Positions 1 through 12,246 of a stretch of 64,000 nucleotides of DNA are shown here, piece by piece (within the stretch, counting starts at the first letter, position 1; every line of letters starts with the position of its first letter). The stretch is taken from assembly GCA_947846985.1 (NCBI GenBank), contig CANTUZ010000003.1, positions 93,648,674 through 93,712,673 of the forward strand. The letters are read 5' to 3'. The notes under the pieces were generated by a model. It was given only the letters and a program-made list of their open reading frames with translations. It made no database searches and had not been told where the DNA came from. Made by a program: the position numbers and the translations under genes. This stretch comes from Fratercula arctica. Lineage: Eukaryota > Chordata > Aves > Charadriiformes > Alcidae.

Positions 1-731
1 GAAATGCAGCTTTTTGCATGTGTTGAAATATGTGTTTCACATCATTGTATTAGTCTTCTGAAATACTCTTGACATGGAATTTTTGAGAAATAGCTGAGTT
101 TACTTAATATTCTTAAGAAATGTAAGACCTGAGTCAGAGAGGTGTATCCTGGCAGTAACTCAGCTCATATCAATGGCTTTGTACCATTGTGTAAAACATA
201 TGTGAGAATAGAATCATGCTCTTGATATGTACTGTGTGCTCAAACTGAAGGGTGAGAGGAGAGGAACACATTTATATTACCAAAGGGCAGAATACTCTGT
301 GAAAATGTGGGATATTCCTGTAAAGAGCTGAAGGTGGCTGTCATCATTCTAAGAGACACATTTTGACTACACTATCCAAAATATAAGGCAGTGAAAGAAA
401 GAGGGTTCCCAAATTGTCAGGCACAAGAGAAGAGTATTAGCAGAGTGGTTTTGGTGTGGGTTTTTTGTTGTTTTTTTTTTTCAAAGATGAAAACTATGTT
501 TGGGTGGGTGAGAGGAATGAAATGACAGAGATGCACTAGTTTATATAGTTATCTAACACTGGATCAAAAATGGGCAATAAGTAAAGGGAATTAACCCCAA
601 CATAATATATAGCAGCTACGCTAAATGTATTGTATCTATTGCTAAGAGCCATAGGTTTTTTTTTTCTCTTTCCTAAATTCTGGCAATGTTCCTGGTCTTC
701 TCCTGCCAATGATGTCTACTTACACTGAAAT
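1..731. other. Unique AT-rich sequence, no gene seen
   Basis: No long open frame, recognisable repeat or RNA gene is visible. There is a short T-run near 470-481 and another near 657-665. This is ordinary intergenic or intronic sequence as far as I can see. Confidence 0.6.
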
Positions 732-1000
732 CTTTTTTCCTCTCTTTTTCTTTCTTTCTCCCTCTATCCCTCTCTTTACTCTCCTCCCTCCCTCCCTCCC
801 TCCCTCCCTCCCTTCCTTCCTTCCTTCCTTCCTTCCTTCCTTCCTTCCTTCCTTCCTTCCTTCCTTCCTTCCTTCCTTCCTTCCTTCCTTCCTTCCTTCC
901 CTCCCTCCTTCCTTCCTTCCCTCCCTCCTTCCTTCCTTCCCTCTTTCCTTCCTTCCCTCCTTCCTTCCCTCCTTCCCTCCTTCCTTCCCTCCTTCCTTCC
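732..1000. repeat. Polypyrimidine (CCCT)n/(CCTT)n microsatellite
   Basis: From about 732 the plus strand is almost pure pyrimidine. It is loose CT-rich sequence to about 780, CCCT units to about 810, a very regular CCTT tract from about 811 to 900, then mixed CCTT/CCCT units to 1000. The opposite strand is a homopurine GGAA/GGGA tract. Open frames cross it on both strands only because a 4-bp repeat lacks stop codons, so they are not genes. Such tracts are highly length-variable and can adopt triplex structures (general knowledge, not shown here). Confidence 0.97.
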
Positions 1001-3262
1001 ATGTACACTTTCATCTGTTATTTCACTGTTGTTAATCAGTGAATCCTAGACGTTTTATTGAAGTGGTATGACTAAAAATTACTGGCGATTTATTGGTATT
1101 GCAAAAAACTACTGTTCTCTATGAACACTGCTGACTTATCACAGTAAATTGAAGTAGCATCACTGAAGTCAGCAGATCTATGCTGAATGAATCTGTATGG
1201 AATCTGGCCCTCAGAGTCATAAATGATAAAGTCATTTGTGTGCTTGCAACAGATCTTGAATGGATGGCTTGATATGGGTTCCTTCAGACTGGCCCAACTG
1301 CACGTTTCATTTATTTTAGAGAGTGACGCCTTCAAAATTTACTTGGTTTTGGTTTCTGTGACGTGATAGCTAATCAGGGTAAACTTTAATATTAGATTCC
1401 AGATAAAATTTAAGTTTCCAGTGTATAGATATTAGAATGATTATCTGTTCTCCCATTGGTTTACCATAATCTCAAATATTCCAGTTGTACCTGTACCAGA
1501 ATTTGTCTTCTTTCACTGGCAACTGGACCTTATTTGTTGATTTAACTGCCTGCATGCACACACGATTCGCTAATGTAGGTGTGTCAATAAGGGCAGTATG
1601 AGATGTTTGAATCTGCCTGAAAACTTTTTAGCTCTTAGAAGTTCATATTTTAGACACTCATGAATGCATGGGTGTTTGTGCTTATTGAAGTAGACATTCA
1701 TATATATATGAATGCATATAGTACCTGTTCATGCATAAATACATGTAAGCAAGGACCAGCATTAACTGAATGCTTACTTCCTGTGTCAGGAAGAAATTGG
1801 TATATGAATATCTGTGTCTCATCAGAACATGAAATCAGAGGCTTTACAGTGATATCAAAAGTAGGAGGCCCACACATGTATTTAACTCATCCACAAAAAT
1901 AAAAGGAAGGTATTTATAACGTTATTCTTCATAAACTTTTTTTTGTTGTTTATTATATTAGATTTTTTCTGTGCTTTATTTTTTGTGTATCATACAAGGC
2001 TTTCAAAAATAAGTAGGTCACCATGCAAAAAGGAAGCCATCAAATGTAAATAGTTTCAAACAGTTACATTGTGCTGTATGTTAAAAAGTGACACAGCGTT
2101 GAAAAAAAAAATCAGTAGCCTATTTTCAGTAAAATGCTTAATATGATCATATTTCTATTTTATACCCTATTTTAAACATGTAAGAGGAAGAGACTGAGAA
2201 ATATTTAATGACAATACTAAAATATGATATTCAAATATACTGACAAAAAGCTGTTCTAATCTCATCTCTTCCTTTCTTTTATATGCCTCTGCTAGCTTCT
2301 TCTCTCTTAGTATATTTATTACAATCCTTTCATCCCATTTAAAGAGCCTTGCCTAATCTTTTTTCTTATGTAGTTCTTGCACTCATTTTTCTCTCCCAAC
2401 CGTGTATTTCCATTGCTCAGTATTTCTTCTCATCTGGTTTGCTTCTCTTGCTCCCGTGTTACCGGCTTCTCATAAGCATCTATACTATCAGAATATTTTC
2501 CATATTCTAATTTTACACTTCGATTAATTGCTCTTTGAATTCTATCTCCACAGTATTGTTTCAGCTATGTGGAAATACAGATGAGAAGTGAAGGATATTG
2601 TTTATTTAAACAGCAACTTTCCTAACTCACCTGAAAACATCAGGCAGTGAAGAACAGGTTTCCTTCCTTGACTGTTTCTACAAGATGGAGGTCTTCCTCA
2701 GTCCCCTTCTCCCCACCATTCCTCAGAAAACTGGACCATCAATGGGATATGGGTTGGAATGAATCTATCCAATTTTGGATGGACTGCTAAAATGTAGAAA
2801 GATGGAAGATGTTTTAAATGTAGATGTCTATATCTGGGCTGTTTAGTCTCCTGGTATGGACAACAAATAGAAGCAAGTGCTTCTATTATATTTTTCATAT
2901 AATCTTGCTGTAGATCTCTGAAGTAAGTTAGGTGTTTCACATGCTGACAATTGCCCTTTTCCCTGTTCAGATGTAAATGTCTCAAGTTATGTGAGATGAA
3001 CCTTATTTCTGCTGTCTCCTACAGTTGATAGTGGGCTGGTAGAGGTAATTCTCCGATTTCTTTGGATAACCCGTTCCCTAAGTCTGTTTCTGTCTCTAAT
3101 TTGAATGGAGGTCAGACCTTTTATAAAATTTCTCAGCTGGAGACCTGCCATTTGTAACAAGACATACTTAAACTGTGTCTTTGAACCTCTCCAGGAGGGT
3201 CTCTGACTTGATACAGGGTCCAGTCCTGTCAGTCTGGGAGAGAGGAAAAATCCTCCCAAGTC
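1001..3262. other. Unique sequence, no gene seen
   Basis: No recognisable gene or transposon was found. A 20-bp perfect palindrome lies at 1695-1714. The short open frames here (for example minus 1090-1335 and minus 2698-2985) show no recognisable motif or codon pattern and look like chance. Confidence 0.5.
1695..1714. repeat. 20-bp perfect AT-rich palindrome
   Basis: The sequence reads CATTCA, then TATATATA, then TGAATG, and is identical to its reverse complement. It could extrude as a cruciform. It may equally be a TA microsatellite with palindromic flanks. Confidence 0.9.
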
Positions 3263-3776
3263 CTAGCAAGCAATCAGAAAAATGTTCACATCTGTCTCCT
3301 CATCTTGTCCTTTTACCAGTGTAGTTTCCCTCACCCTATTTCCATCTTCTCTTTCCACTCTGTACGTGTTGGAGTGGGCCCACACCAAGTTGGAGTAGGG
3401 CATCACTGTAGCAGTGGGGTCACTGTCCCATGCCCTCCTGCAAGCTGCTGTCTGAGTGTCCAAGGGCAGGCTGAGTGCTCTGACTCCTCCTGTCCCCAGG
3501 GAGCAGACGGATGCAGGCAGGGGGATGCTGAGGCTCAGGTAGGATCCTTGTGCTGCTGCAACGCTTGTAGCCCCATTCCTCCAGCAAGGCAATGGTACGT
3601 GGCTGAAAACCACCACCCAGTCCCTGTAAGTAGCTGGTGTCAGCCACAGGCTTGGCACAGCGTAGGTAAGCCCAGCCTGTGCTCTGGGATCCTCCATGCC
3701 TGGGTACAGTCTGCCACTGCAACCCTACCCATGAATTATCAAAAATCTGGAGTATGGATGACTGATAGTTGATCAC
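3263..3776. other. GC-richer patch with overlapping ORFs, unidentified
   Basis: This roughly 500-bp stretch stands out by eye as more GC-rich than its surroundings. It carries three overlapping open frames: plus 3305-3772 (155 codons), minus 3263-3697 (144 codons) and minus 3420-3776 (118 codons). I recognise none of the translations. On the plus strand there are several good splice-like motifs. A CCCCAG acceptor near 3500 is followed by a CTCAG/GTAGGA donor near 3540, and a CCCT/GTAAGT donor lies near 3630. That could fit a non-coding transcript, an old gene fragment or an unclassified repeat. Open frames on both strands at once are expected from high GC and do not prove coding. Confidence 0.35.
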
Positions 3777-6700
3777 CTGCTTGGAAAAAAGAGTTGCTAT
3801 GATTTAAGGTGAGCCTTTACAAACATTCCTGAATTCAGGACTTATGTGGCATACCTCGAGTCAGGAAATCACATGTCAAGTTTTATGAAGCCTTCTGATA
3901 TCTACCCTCCCAACTGTTGCTGTAGAAGGACTTGCAATGTCTTTTTTTTTTTCCTGCTGGTCCAGAGAAAACCTGGATGATATTCTGGGTTTATTCTCTT
4001 CTCTTTGCTTATCTTATTAATGACTTGCTCTTCTGCCTTTCTCTCCTTTCCTAAGTTGCTGTCTTCCAACATGTCTTGACAAGTTTCTTTTAAGCTATGA
4101 ACCCTTTGGGGCCAGGGACATATCTTGTTAAAATTTAAGAAGTGCTGTAGAAGTGATTTTTAGCATGCTAGAATAAAATTTAAAAATATTCATGAGATAC
4201 AATAAAACTCTGCACTCACATGCATGGCCACAGTTGGAAACGTCCAGTTGAAAGCAGAACAGGCTGATACTTGCAGAATAAGCTGCACTGGCAGCAAAGG
4301 TCTGGCTCACTAACTACACATTTTATAATTAGTAATAATCTTCACAATTTAAATGTAACTGATAGAAAGGAGAAACTTCACCATAAATTCATTTTTTCAG
4401 TAGTTTGAAAGGCTTGGTTTGTGATGCAGTGATGGATACTGGCCTAAATGGTCTATTGATTAATTAACTCTTTATACTTTATGATTCTGAATTTGCACAT
4501 TTTTCTTCAATCTGATCTTTATTATGCAAAACTCTTGTGAGCAATTAACTTTAACAGAGTAACTGCTATTTGGCACTTAGAATTAAGGATGTGGGTGGCG
4601 TGTCTTGTGGGGTACCAACTGGCATTAATTATGAGGTTGAACTTTTGCACTCAGTCCTACTACCTCTGTGGTTTTAATATAGAATCCATGTCTCTTATGA
4701 AAACATATTTTTTAAAATGTTCATATAGATTTTTCTTCCTGTTATATTTTTGGACAGAGGATGTTAATTAGAAAACTTTAAAATTCTACTTGGTGCAAAG
4801 AAAGGTGAATAGAGGGAAGCTTAGTACGTAAGAAATCTCAACCTTTTTTATAGGGTCAAAATGAAAATAATTTTAAAACTCCAGTTATAAATCACATGTA
4901 TTTATTTACAAAAAAATTGCTAATACTTCTATTATTAAGGCATTTAATAGAGTAGATGAGGGAGGAGGCACTCATGCATTTTGTTGCTTTTAAAGAATGC
5001 CACAGCATGCTCCAGTACACTTCAATTCTGCATGAAGCATTTATTTTGCCAGACTACATTTTAATATACTTGCTTTGTCATATTAAAGAAAGGCATTTTA
5101 CCCATTTTTATCTTGACTTATTTTTTGATAAGTTAAAACAGTTGCTCACTTGCTTTTTATTCCAGCTGCTTGGTAGTAAGGTAAACAAAAATGTAAAATC
5201 TGAGAGTTTGGAATAAAGAGGCGGCTGTGGAACACACACTATTTCTATATGTTTTCAGGCAAATCAGATGGAGGAATAAGTGAAGAGGGAAAGGGACACG
5301 ATTGACTGGAATGGGAAGGGAAAAGGATTAGTTCAAAAATGTTTCACCTAAGTAGGAATGTCAGATTATTTTTTATTTTTTTTCCAAAAGCATTTTGCAG
5401 TTGAGAACATTGCACATTCAGCCCATGCCACAACATAAGCAGGTATTGTACTTCACAGTTGCTCTTTGACTAAGCCAGAGCAGTGGACAAATAAATTGAT
5501 GACCACTGGATCCATGGAGTTCCTGTACTGAAGGACATAAAAGGCAAAATGGCACAGGTGTCTTTAGTCAGAAATAAAACTAAAGTAGCTCTTTGTCAGT
5601 TCAGTCCCGTTCTTTGGCCATGAGCTCCATGCACATAAACAGCAAAGGTATTTTATTCTGTACTATATTTCAAATCCCATGAGAAATAAAATGTACACGG
5701 TACTGTTTCCTAAACTGACACCATGAAGGAATGCCTTAATTCCGATCTTTTGCTTCCTGGGTATTTAGAAACAAATGCACACACACACTCTTCATTCACA
5801 TGACCCCAAAGAGGACTTTCTTCATCATCATTCTTTCCTCTTCAGGGTCTGTACTGTGACTCTGGGTGTTTGTAGACTGAGCAGCTTCCTAGTTTTGATT
5901 CAGAGGAGACAATGAAGGAAACCACAGGACATACTGGTGTGTCCTAGTCATGTGAGACTGGAGAGTGACGGCTGAGCTACTCTGTTTAATACATGTGAGA
6001 TGAATCTGCAGCTGGTAGATATGAGCAGATCTTCAGTTTCAGATATCGTCATCAACAGGACTTTGAAAGGCAGTGGGAAGGGACAGGCAAAAGTCACCAG
6101 CCCAGGTTTTTTCCTCTGTTGCCAAATTGCTTCAAAGATGTTGGTATGAAGTTAAATAGTGCCTCCCATGCAGCGATAAAGGGTAGGTCAGTCAGATATA
6201 TCCCAGAACAGGTTTTTACCGGTATGCTGTGTGAGCTTGTGGGAGAGGTATGATGCCTGAAGACTCCTTGTTTGTTATGCTCTGTGGACGTGCCTGGGAT
6301 GTGCTGGTGTGAGTATGAAGGCCTGAAGAGAATGCACACACCTTATGGGTCTGATTTTGGAATTGTCTTAAAGCATGCTATAGACATAGCCACAGACAAC
6401 CCGGGTGAGGTACTGTTCTGTATAAAAAACTCTAATCAGGGATTATACAGGGATAGGAATAACACACAATGGGCTAGATTGCTTGAGTAATGAATGTATG
6501 TACACTCTTTCTCTGAGAAAAATGCCATTCAGTTTGAATTAAGAGTTCTTTTTCCTTATTTTTTTCAGCATTTGGCGTATCTCTACTGCTCCAACAAAAG
6601 TGTCACTTTGTGCTCTGTCGTATTTTTGTGTCTGTCATAGGAATGAGGGATGGGGAGTAGAAGTAATTCCCTAAAGTTTGATTTCATGAGTGAGGGAACC

Positions 6701-9700
6701 TCCAGTCACTGTGAATGAAGCAAACTTGCATTATTTTACATTTTTTCCCTTATTTTTTTATTGTGACTGCTTATTTTTAAATAGTTTTCCTCTTTTTTCC
6801 GTTTCACTCTTGTCTCATGTAATGTATTTATGATACTACATTGAATAATCATATTTTTTCAACTATAGATTTTAAGTGTTTCAAAAGATGTCACAGTATC
6901 TATCTTTATTCCATAGACACAGAGATGCTGAATTATTTTGCCAAGGTAACTAAGAAGGGAACAATAACAAAAATGAGAACAGAACCTTTTCCTTCCTCTA
7001 TCCTTCAGCTACAGCCTGTGATGCTCTTAGTGCAGAACCATGACACTGGATGCAAAAAAGCTGGGATGTGTTCACTGAAGACATTTAAGAAAATTAAAAT
7101 CTTGCGTAATAGAAAGGAAATGAATGCCTTGACCTCTTTATACATTTATGCACAAGTCTAATTTTATTCATAGGAGCAATTCCTCAGAACTCAATGGGAT
7201 TACTCATTTGTTGCATAAAGTGAAACATATTTAAGCGCCTTTGGGACATGGACTTATTGTGGATAACATTAACATTATCAGAGTTGTTTTCTGTTTTCTT
7301 TCTGAGACCATACTCTTGACATTTGATTGTTGTTTGAGGTTTTTTAGTTGTTTTTTTTTTTTTTTGTTATTGGTTGTCCTTCATAAAGAACTGTTACAAG
7401 GGGGACAACTAGTCCTTGTCTTCTGTACTAGCTGAATGCAATTTGGTCTGAAACAGATGAAAACAGACGGAGTGAGATGAAAAATAACATGCCCTATCAA
7501 AATCCGTGAATATGGGAAAGTTACAGCTTACAGTTAAAACAAACAAGGCATCAAAGCCTTTACTGGCTTCCATATAAAGAATAAGTCTTAGTTGAAGAAC
7601 ATAAATACTCAGCCTTTTTGCAAAGATGTCGTTCATGTCTTTTTGTTAATTTGTCTGTTTTTCCTACTTTAATATATTTTGCAAGCCATTTTTCAAAGTA
7701 AAAATGGTATAACTAAATTTACCTTTGAAAAGATTAAATGTAAGTGATTTAAAATGGGTAGTTTTAAGAAAACACCATCTGGTACATGGTTATTAAAAAA
7801 GCCCATGAAAATATTACAAGACAACAGTCATATGCAATTAAATTAACATAAAGCCCTAAATTAACAAGTCAGTTCAAACTGCTGATTATGATTAATTTTG
7901 TAAATAAGTGGAATAATTTTGCATATCTGTTATGACCCCTGATGAGATGTAGAAGGGATTTTTGTAGGACGCACACTATGGCAGTATTTGAGGGGATTAG
8001 TAGTACTTGAGGGGATAAGAACCAATAGAAATCACTCAGTATTTTGTCGATCAGGTTACCTTATTAATAAATTTCTATAATAATGAAAGATTTGCAAAAT
8101 CGGATTTTTGAGGAGGTTGTCTGCAATTTTTATAAGCTTAATTTTTATGAGTGACTTAGAAGCACACTAAGTTGTGACAGATATGAAATTACTATGTATT
8201 AGTGTATTAATCTAAAATAATGATGAAAATTTATTGGATAGTGTATTTATTGGTGGTATTTCATATTATTTTTGCATTATTTGATCAAGTTGCCTTGGTC
8301 ACTGAAATCCCTTTGCTTTATATCAATGGTGAGTTATGAACAGTCCCTGTGGTATTATACTGATTAACTTAATAGCAAGCTATGTGCAAAATAAGCATAA
8401 ATAAATAAATAACTAAACAAAGTGCACAATCCATCCCTGTCAGCATTCTCAAGACACAAGTGAAGGACAGTATTGCAGTTTCTTAGCGTCAGCAATTGTG
8501 GTTTTGACAAGGTGTGCTTTGGTTTGACAGAGATAGTCTTCAAAGACATAAAACAGTTAGTAAATATCTTTATTTGTTTTGATTTCTAGGAAAGCGAGGG
8601 TCAGTTGTAACAAACTGCTTAGGGAGACAAACTGACAGGAAGATAAAGGGAGAACGCTCCAGGAACTGAAAGATGGAAGCCTTCATCCATTCTGAGAACA
8701 GTGTGTTCTGGTAGAGAGGCTAAAGGTGTGTGCAATGAGACAGGGGCCTGCTGAGACAATATTAGGTAAACTATTAAAATTCTTTTCTTTCTGCATACCA
8801 GCCTAACCCACTGTTGCAGCGCCAACGTTGTTCAGTGGTTCAGCATTTGGGAATGTCCTGCATGAGTAAGTATCGGTGTGATGCTATATATATGTAAAAA
8901 CCTGATAAACGGCTGTTGATAGTTCCAAAGCAACTTTCAATAAATGAGTAAATATTTGATGTGTTCAGAAAACATGACAATGGCACAAAGAGTACCAACA
9001 ATTCGGTGAACAAAGGCAGTGGGAATCATCCTGTCTGACTCCAGGCAAAATTGGGTGTCTGCTGTCACTTAATCACCCACATTCATTCTTTCACCCTGTC
9101 TGCCTTAGATACCAGTCCTAGCGCAGGATATGTCCCTTCCCTGGGCTCCCTTCTTTGACCATTGGCCATAGTAGCAGCCTGGTCAGCTAGCTTGGATCAG
9201 ATGCCAACGTTTTAGATGGTTGAAATGAGGTGAGATAAGCCACGCCTAAAGTTTGTCGGTTCTCCTTCCACAGGTTTCTCTGCTCTGTTTTTGTATCTAA
9301 CCATACATAATGTCTCAATATAACCTATAGACTTCAACCCACATGCGTGTGTGTGTGTGTTTCTGAACACATAGACAAAGCACATTTGTCTGTCAGATTT
9401 TTTAAGGATGTGATTTGGTCTTTAAAAAGCAACTCTTATACATGGTATATGTCGTCTGCATATATGAGAACTTGAAAAGGCATCACCTCAGTCCTTTTCC
9501 AAACAGTTTCTGAATTCTGTCAGCAAACGGTTTAGCATTTCCCCAAATAGCAGCCTTCTCTCTGTTGGATCGATGGTTAACTGCTACTCATTGCAGACAT
9601 AAAAACGTGTAGCCTATCCCCAAAGTGTTGCAAGTGTTGAGATCAACACAAAAATATTTTGCTGGATCTCTAATTAGCTGAGACTGTGTTAAACACGATC

Positions 9701-10103
9701 TTTTCCCCACAGCCCCTCTCACAGGTGAAAATATACAGCTCTAAATTAAATGTAGAGGTAAAATAGATGGGTAAAAAATATTTACAGCTCACAGGTAAAA
9801 ATAAAATTCTTTCCCTTGCTCTTATTTTAACTGTGATAGATTGGAGACAGGGCCATGGTTACCTAACCACTTTTAAGGAGGTGAGCACTATTCTTAGAGT
9901 GTCCTGATGGCTGCATTGTCATTATGATTACACAAAGGTTTAAGAGCAGGAGGAGTGAGGCCTCCTACTTACCACCTAGATGACATTGTTTACACAATTA
10001 AGATGAGCAATACATTAACTAAGACTGCATAGCTCATCCTCTGTAGTTCAGTCTCATAAATCAAAGAAGGAATAGTGTTATGATGTAGTTGCCTTCTCTG
10101 TAC
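3777..10103. other. Unique AT-rich sequence, no gene seen
   Basis: About 6.3 kb without a recognisable transposon or gene. It holds only short low-complexity runs (T-runs near 3940 and 7350, ATAAATA units near 8395-8413, a GT run near 9348-9361) and unconvincing open frames of up to about 110 codons. The near absence of CR1 or LTR debris contrasts with 21-33 kb. Confidence 0.5.
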
Positions 10104-10127
10104 AAAAAAAAAAAAAAAAAAAAAAAA
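10104..10127 (+). repeat. Poly(A) tract, 24 bp
   Basis: A run of 24 A residues. I see no target-site duplication or recognisable retroposed sequence upstream, so it is listed as a simple homopolymer. A second A-run lies nearby at about 10219-10233. Confidence 0.95.
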
Positions 10128-11865
10128 GTGCTCTGATCCATAATTTGTTTGGGGTATTTTTATAGCAATTTTGGCTTGTTTTAATCAAATTGTGCATTAT
10201 CTTCAGGGCTTGAAGTTACAAAAAAAAAAAAAAAGGCAGTAAGGCTCCAAACTCAGCAGGAATTGGCTACCAATGCAGTCAGAAGGAGCTGAGAGCCAAG
10301 ACACCTGCTTTCACACAGGTAAAATCCTGTCTAAGACAGAGGCATGGGGTCTATAAGTGCTGAAGTCTTTGGTAGCTGAAGGCCATTGTTTTCTTATTCT
10401 TACAGAAATGGCATGCTTGCTCCTGTAAGAGGCAGAGCTTCTGGGTCCAGGGTCCTGTCGAGTTCTAAGCTCTGCAGGAACTTCCAGAGGCAACGTGTTT
10501 CTCACTTCTGTAGGATTAATTATTCTTTCCTTCTGTGACAGCAGTATGAAAAATCCTGAACTGAATATTGTTCCAGTTGAAGACACAAAAGACTACAATA
10601 AAACACCTGTAACATTAATATAAGGAACCATAAATGACACATTTCTATATTTCAGGCTTCATTGATTTGACACTGAATTCACAAAATATCCTACTTTTTT
10701 AAATGGAAAAAATCAAGTTCAGTTAATTGTTCCCACCCCGTCACCTCTCCATCCCCATCTCTGCACTGTCTGGGATTCCTCTTCATGTGTGTGGTGTTGG
10801 ACTTTAGCTGAAGCTCTGCCAGTCCCACCTCTCAGCAACTCACCTCTAAGGAAGTCACTCTTCATCTCCTACAGTTTCTTGGACATGGCCTTGGGGCCTG
10901 AGACAGTCATCTGATGCGGTTCAGTGTTCGCTGCCCAGAGCCAGTCAATAGTTTGATTTTTACATAGAAGTGAAGAAGTTAAAATAAATAGTACCGTCAA
11001 AAAACTGTAGCATCTTTTTATTTCTGTATGGTATCTTAGATTTACTGAAAGACAAGTGATTTTCCATGTTACATTACCATTAACTAGCTTTTGGCAGTGA
11101 GGTTTTAAGAATGTATGAATCATATTTCCAACAGGCTGGAGGGTTCCTCAAGGAAGCATATCTCATATTTAAGATACAAGGACCAAGAGGTTTAAGTCCT
11201 TGAGGACATTTCAAACGCTTATGCTTTTAAAACTGGATACATTAAATACAATTCAATTTATTATGTGTGAGCTTTTAGCATAAGCCTTTAAAAAACACCT
11301 TTCTTCATGTAAACTGGATACATGGACTGTTAATTTTGATAAAATAAGCAAGTGGATCTGGTATGCTTTACAAAATTTTAGCCAGTCTCTCATTTATTGC
11401 ATGACATACTTTAGACCCATTAAGACCTGCTGGCTGTGCAAGGGAGGTGACATTTTGTTCACTGATATGTTTGAAAGAGCTTTGTTTTTTCAACAAACTC
11501 TAATGATTCAGATCAATATTTAGCAAGGTTTGCCTATTTACAGCATCTGAGGGCTAATCTTACATACTTTTTTGTTGTTGTTTGCATTCTAAATGTTCAT
11601 TATTCCCAGATCATAGAGAAGAAAAACTAACAGTCAATTATTTTCGATGAAATTCTAGGCTTTCTGAGGTTTATTGCTTTTTTGTTGTTTTGATATTTTA
11701 GATGTATTATACATTTATTCCTTCTTTTCTTCCTCTGACATGAAGACTGCTGTTTTTGTTTGTTGAATTATTTTGTTGGAACTTACTGTACTTTATTTTT
11801 TAAATGGAAATGGTATGATCCTTGGGATTCATATTGGAGATGTTTATTTGCTACATCTTTTCCAG
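10128..11865. other. Unique sequence, no gene seen
   Basis: Apart from the A-run at 10219-10233 nothing recognisable is present. The minus-strand open frames at 10311-10586 and 10869-11123 have no identifiable motif. Confidence 0.5.
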
Positions 11866-11982
11866 TTGTCTTTGGCCAGGGATGCCTGTTTAGCTTATTT
11901 CAAACTAGAATATGATACAGAACTTCACATCCTGAAAGATGCTGATAGATACTCTGCCTTAGACAAGAAGAAGCTTGTATAA
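11866..11982 (+). CDS. Candidate terminal or internal exon (speculative)
   Basis: A pyrimidine-rich stretch ending in TTTTCCAG at 11865 is followed by an open segment running to a TAA at 11980-11982. The translation is hydrophilic and protein-like, including LARDACLAYFKLEYD and a lysine-rich end. It could be a last coding exon of about 38 codons. Alternatively it could be an internal exon of 111 nt using the weak donor GTATAA at 11977. I do not recognise the protein. No AATAAA signal follows closely, which counts against a last exon. Segments like this occur by chance, so this is a candidate only. Confidence 0.22.
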   Translation: MSLARDACLAYFKLEYDTELHILKDADRYSALDKKKLV

Positions 11983-12209
11983 CTTTTTTGGTACCAGTAT
12001 CTAGATAAACAATACAACGTAAAACAGATCTAGTGGTCCTAATTACTATCTGAACTGTATAAACTCATAATAACTTTTTAAGATCCTAAAAAATTCAATT
12101 GAACTACTATGACGTCTTCAAAATTCATCACTTTACCTGCCAGTTAAATACCATGTAGCCGCCCTACATCTGTGGCTGCTCAGAAGAAGGAGGGCTTACA
12201 GGCTTGCTT

Positions 12210-12246
12210 AAAAAAAAAATTTAAAAAAAAAAAAAAAATTAAAAAA
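12210..12246 (+). repeat. A-rich low-complexity tract
   Basis: A-runs broken by two TT pairs. The open frame across it (12172-12369) is lysine-rich only because of this tract and is not a gene. Confidence 0.95.

Noticed and set aside
781..1000. Possible CRISPR-like or satellite array
   Set aside because: It is a simple tetranucleotide microsatellite without spacers. No CRISPR array or long-unit satellite exists in the window.
673..1035. Two open frames of 108-113 codons on opposite strands (Lys/Glu/Arg/Gly-rich and Leu/Pro/Ser-rich)
   Set aside because: They are translations of the CCTT/CCCT microsatellite, which simply lacks stop codons.
10104..10233. Two poly(A) runs as tails of processed pseudogenes
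   Set aside because: No recognisable retrocopied sequence or flanking target duplication next to either run.
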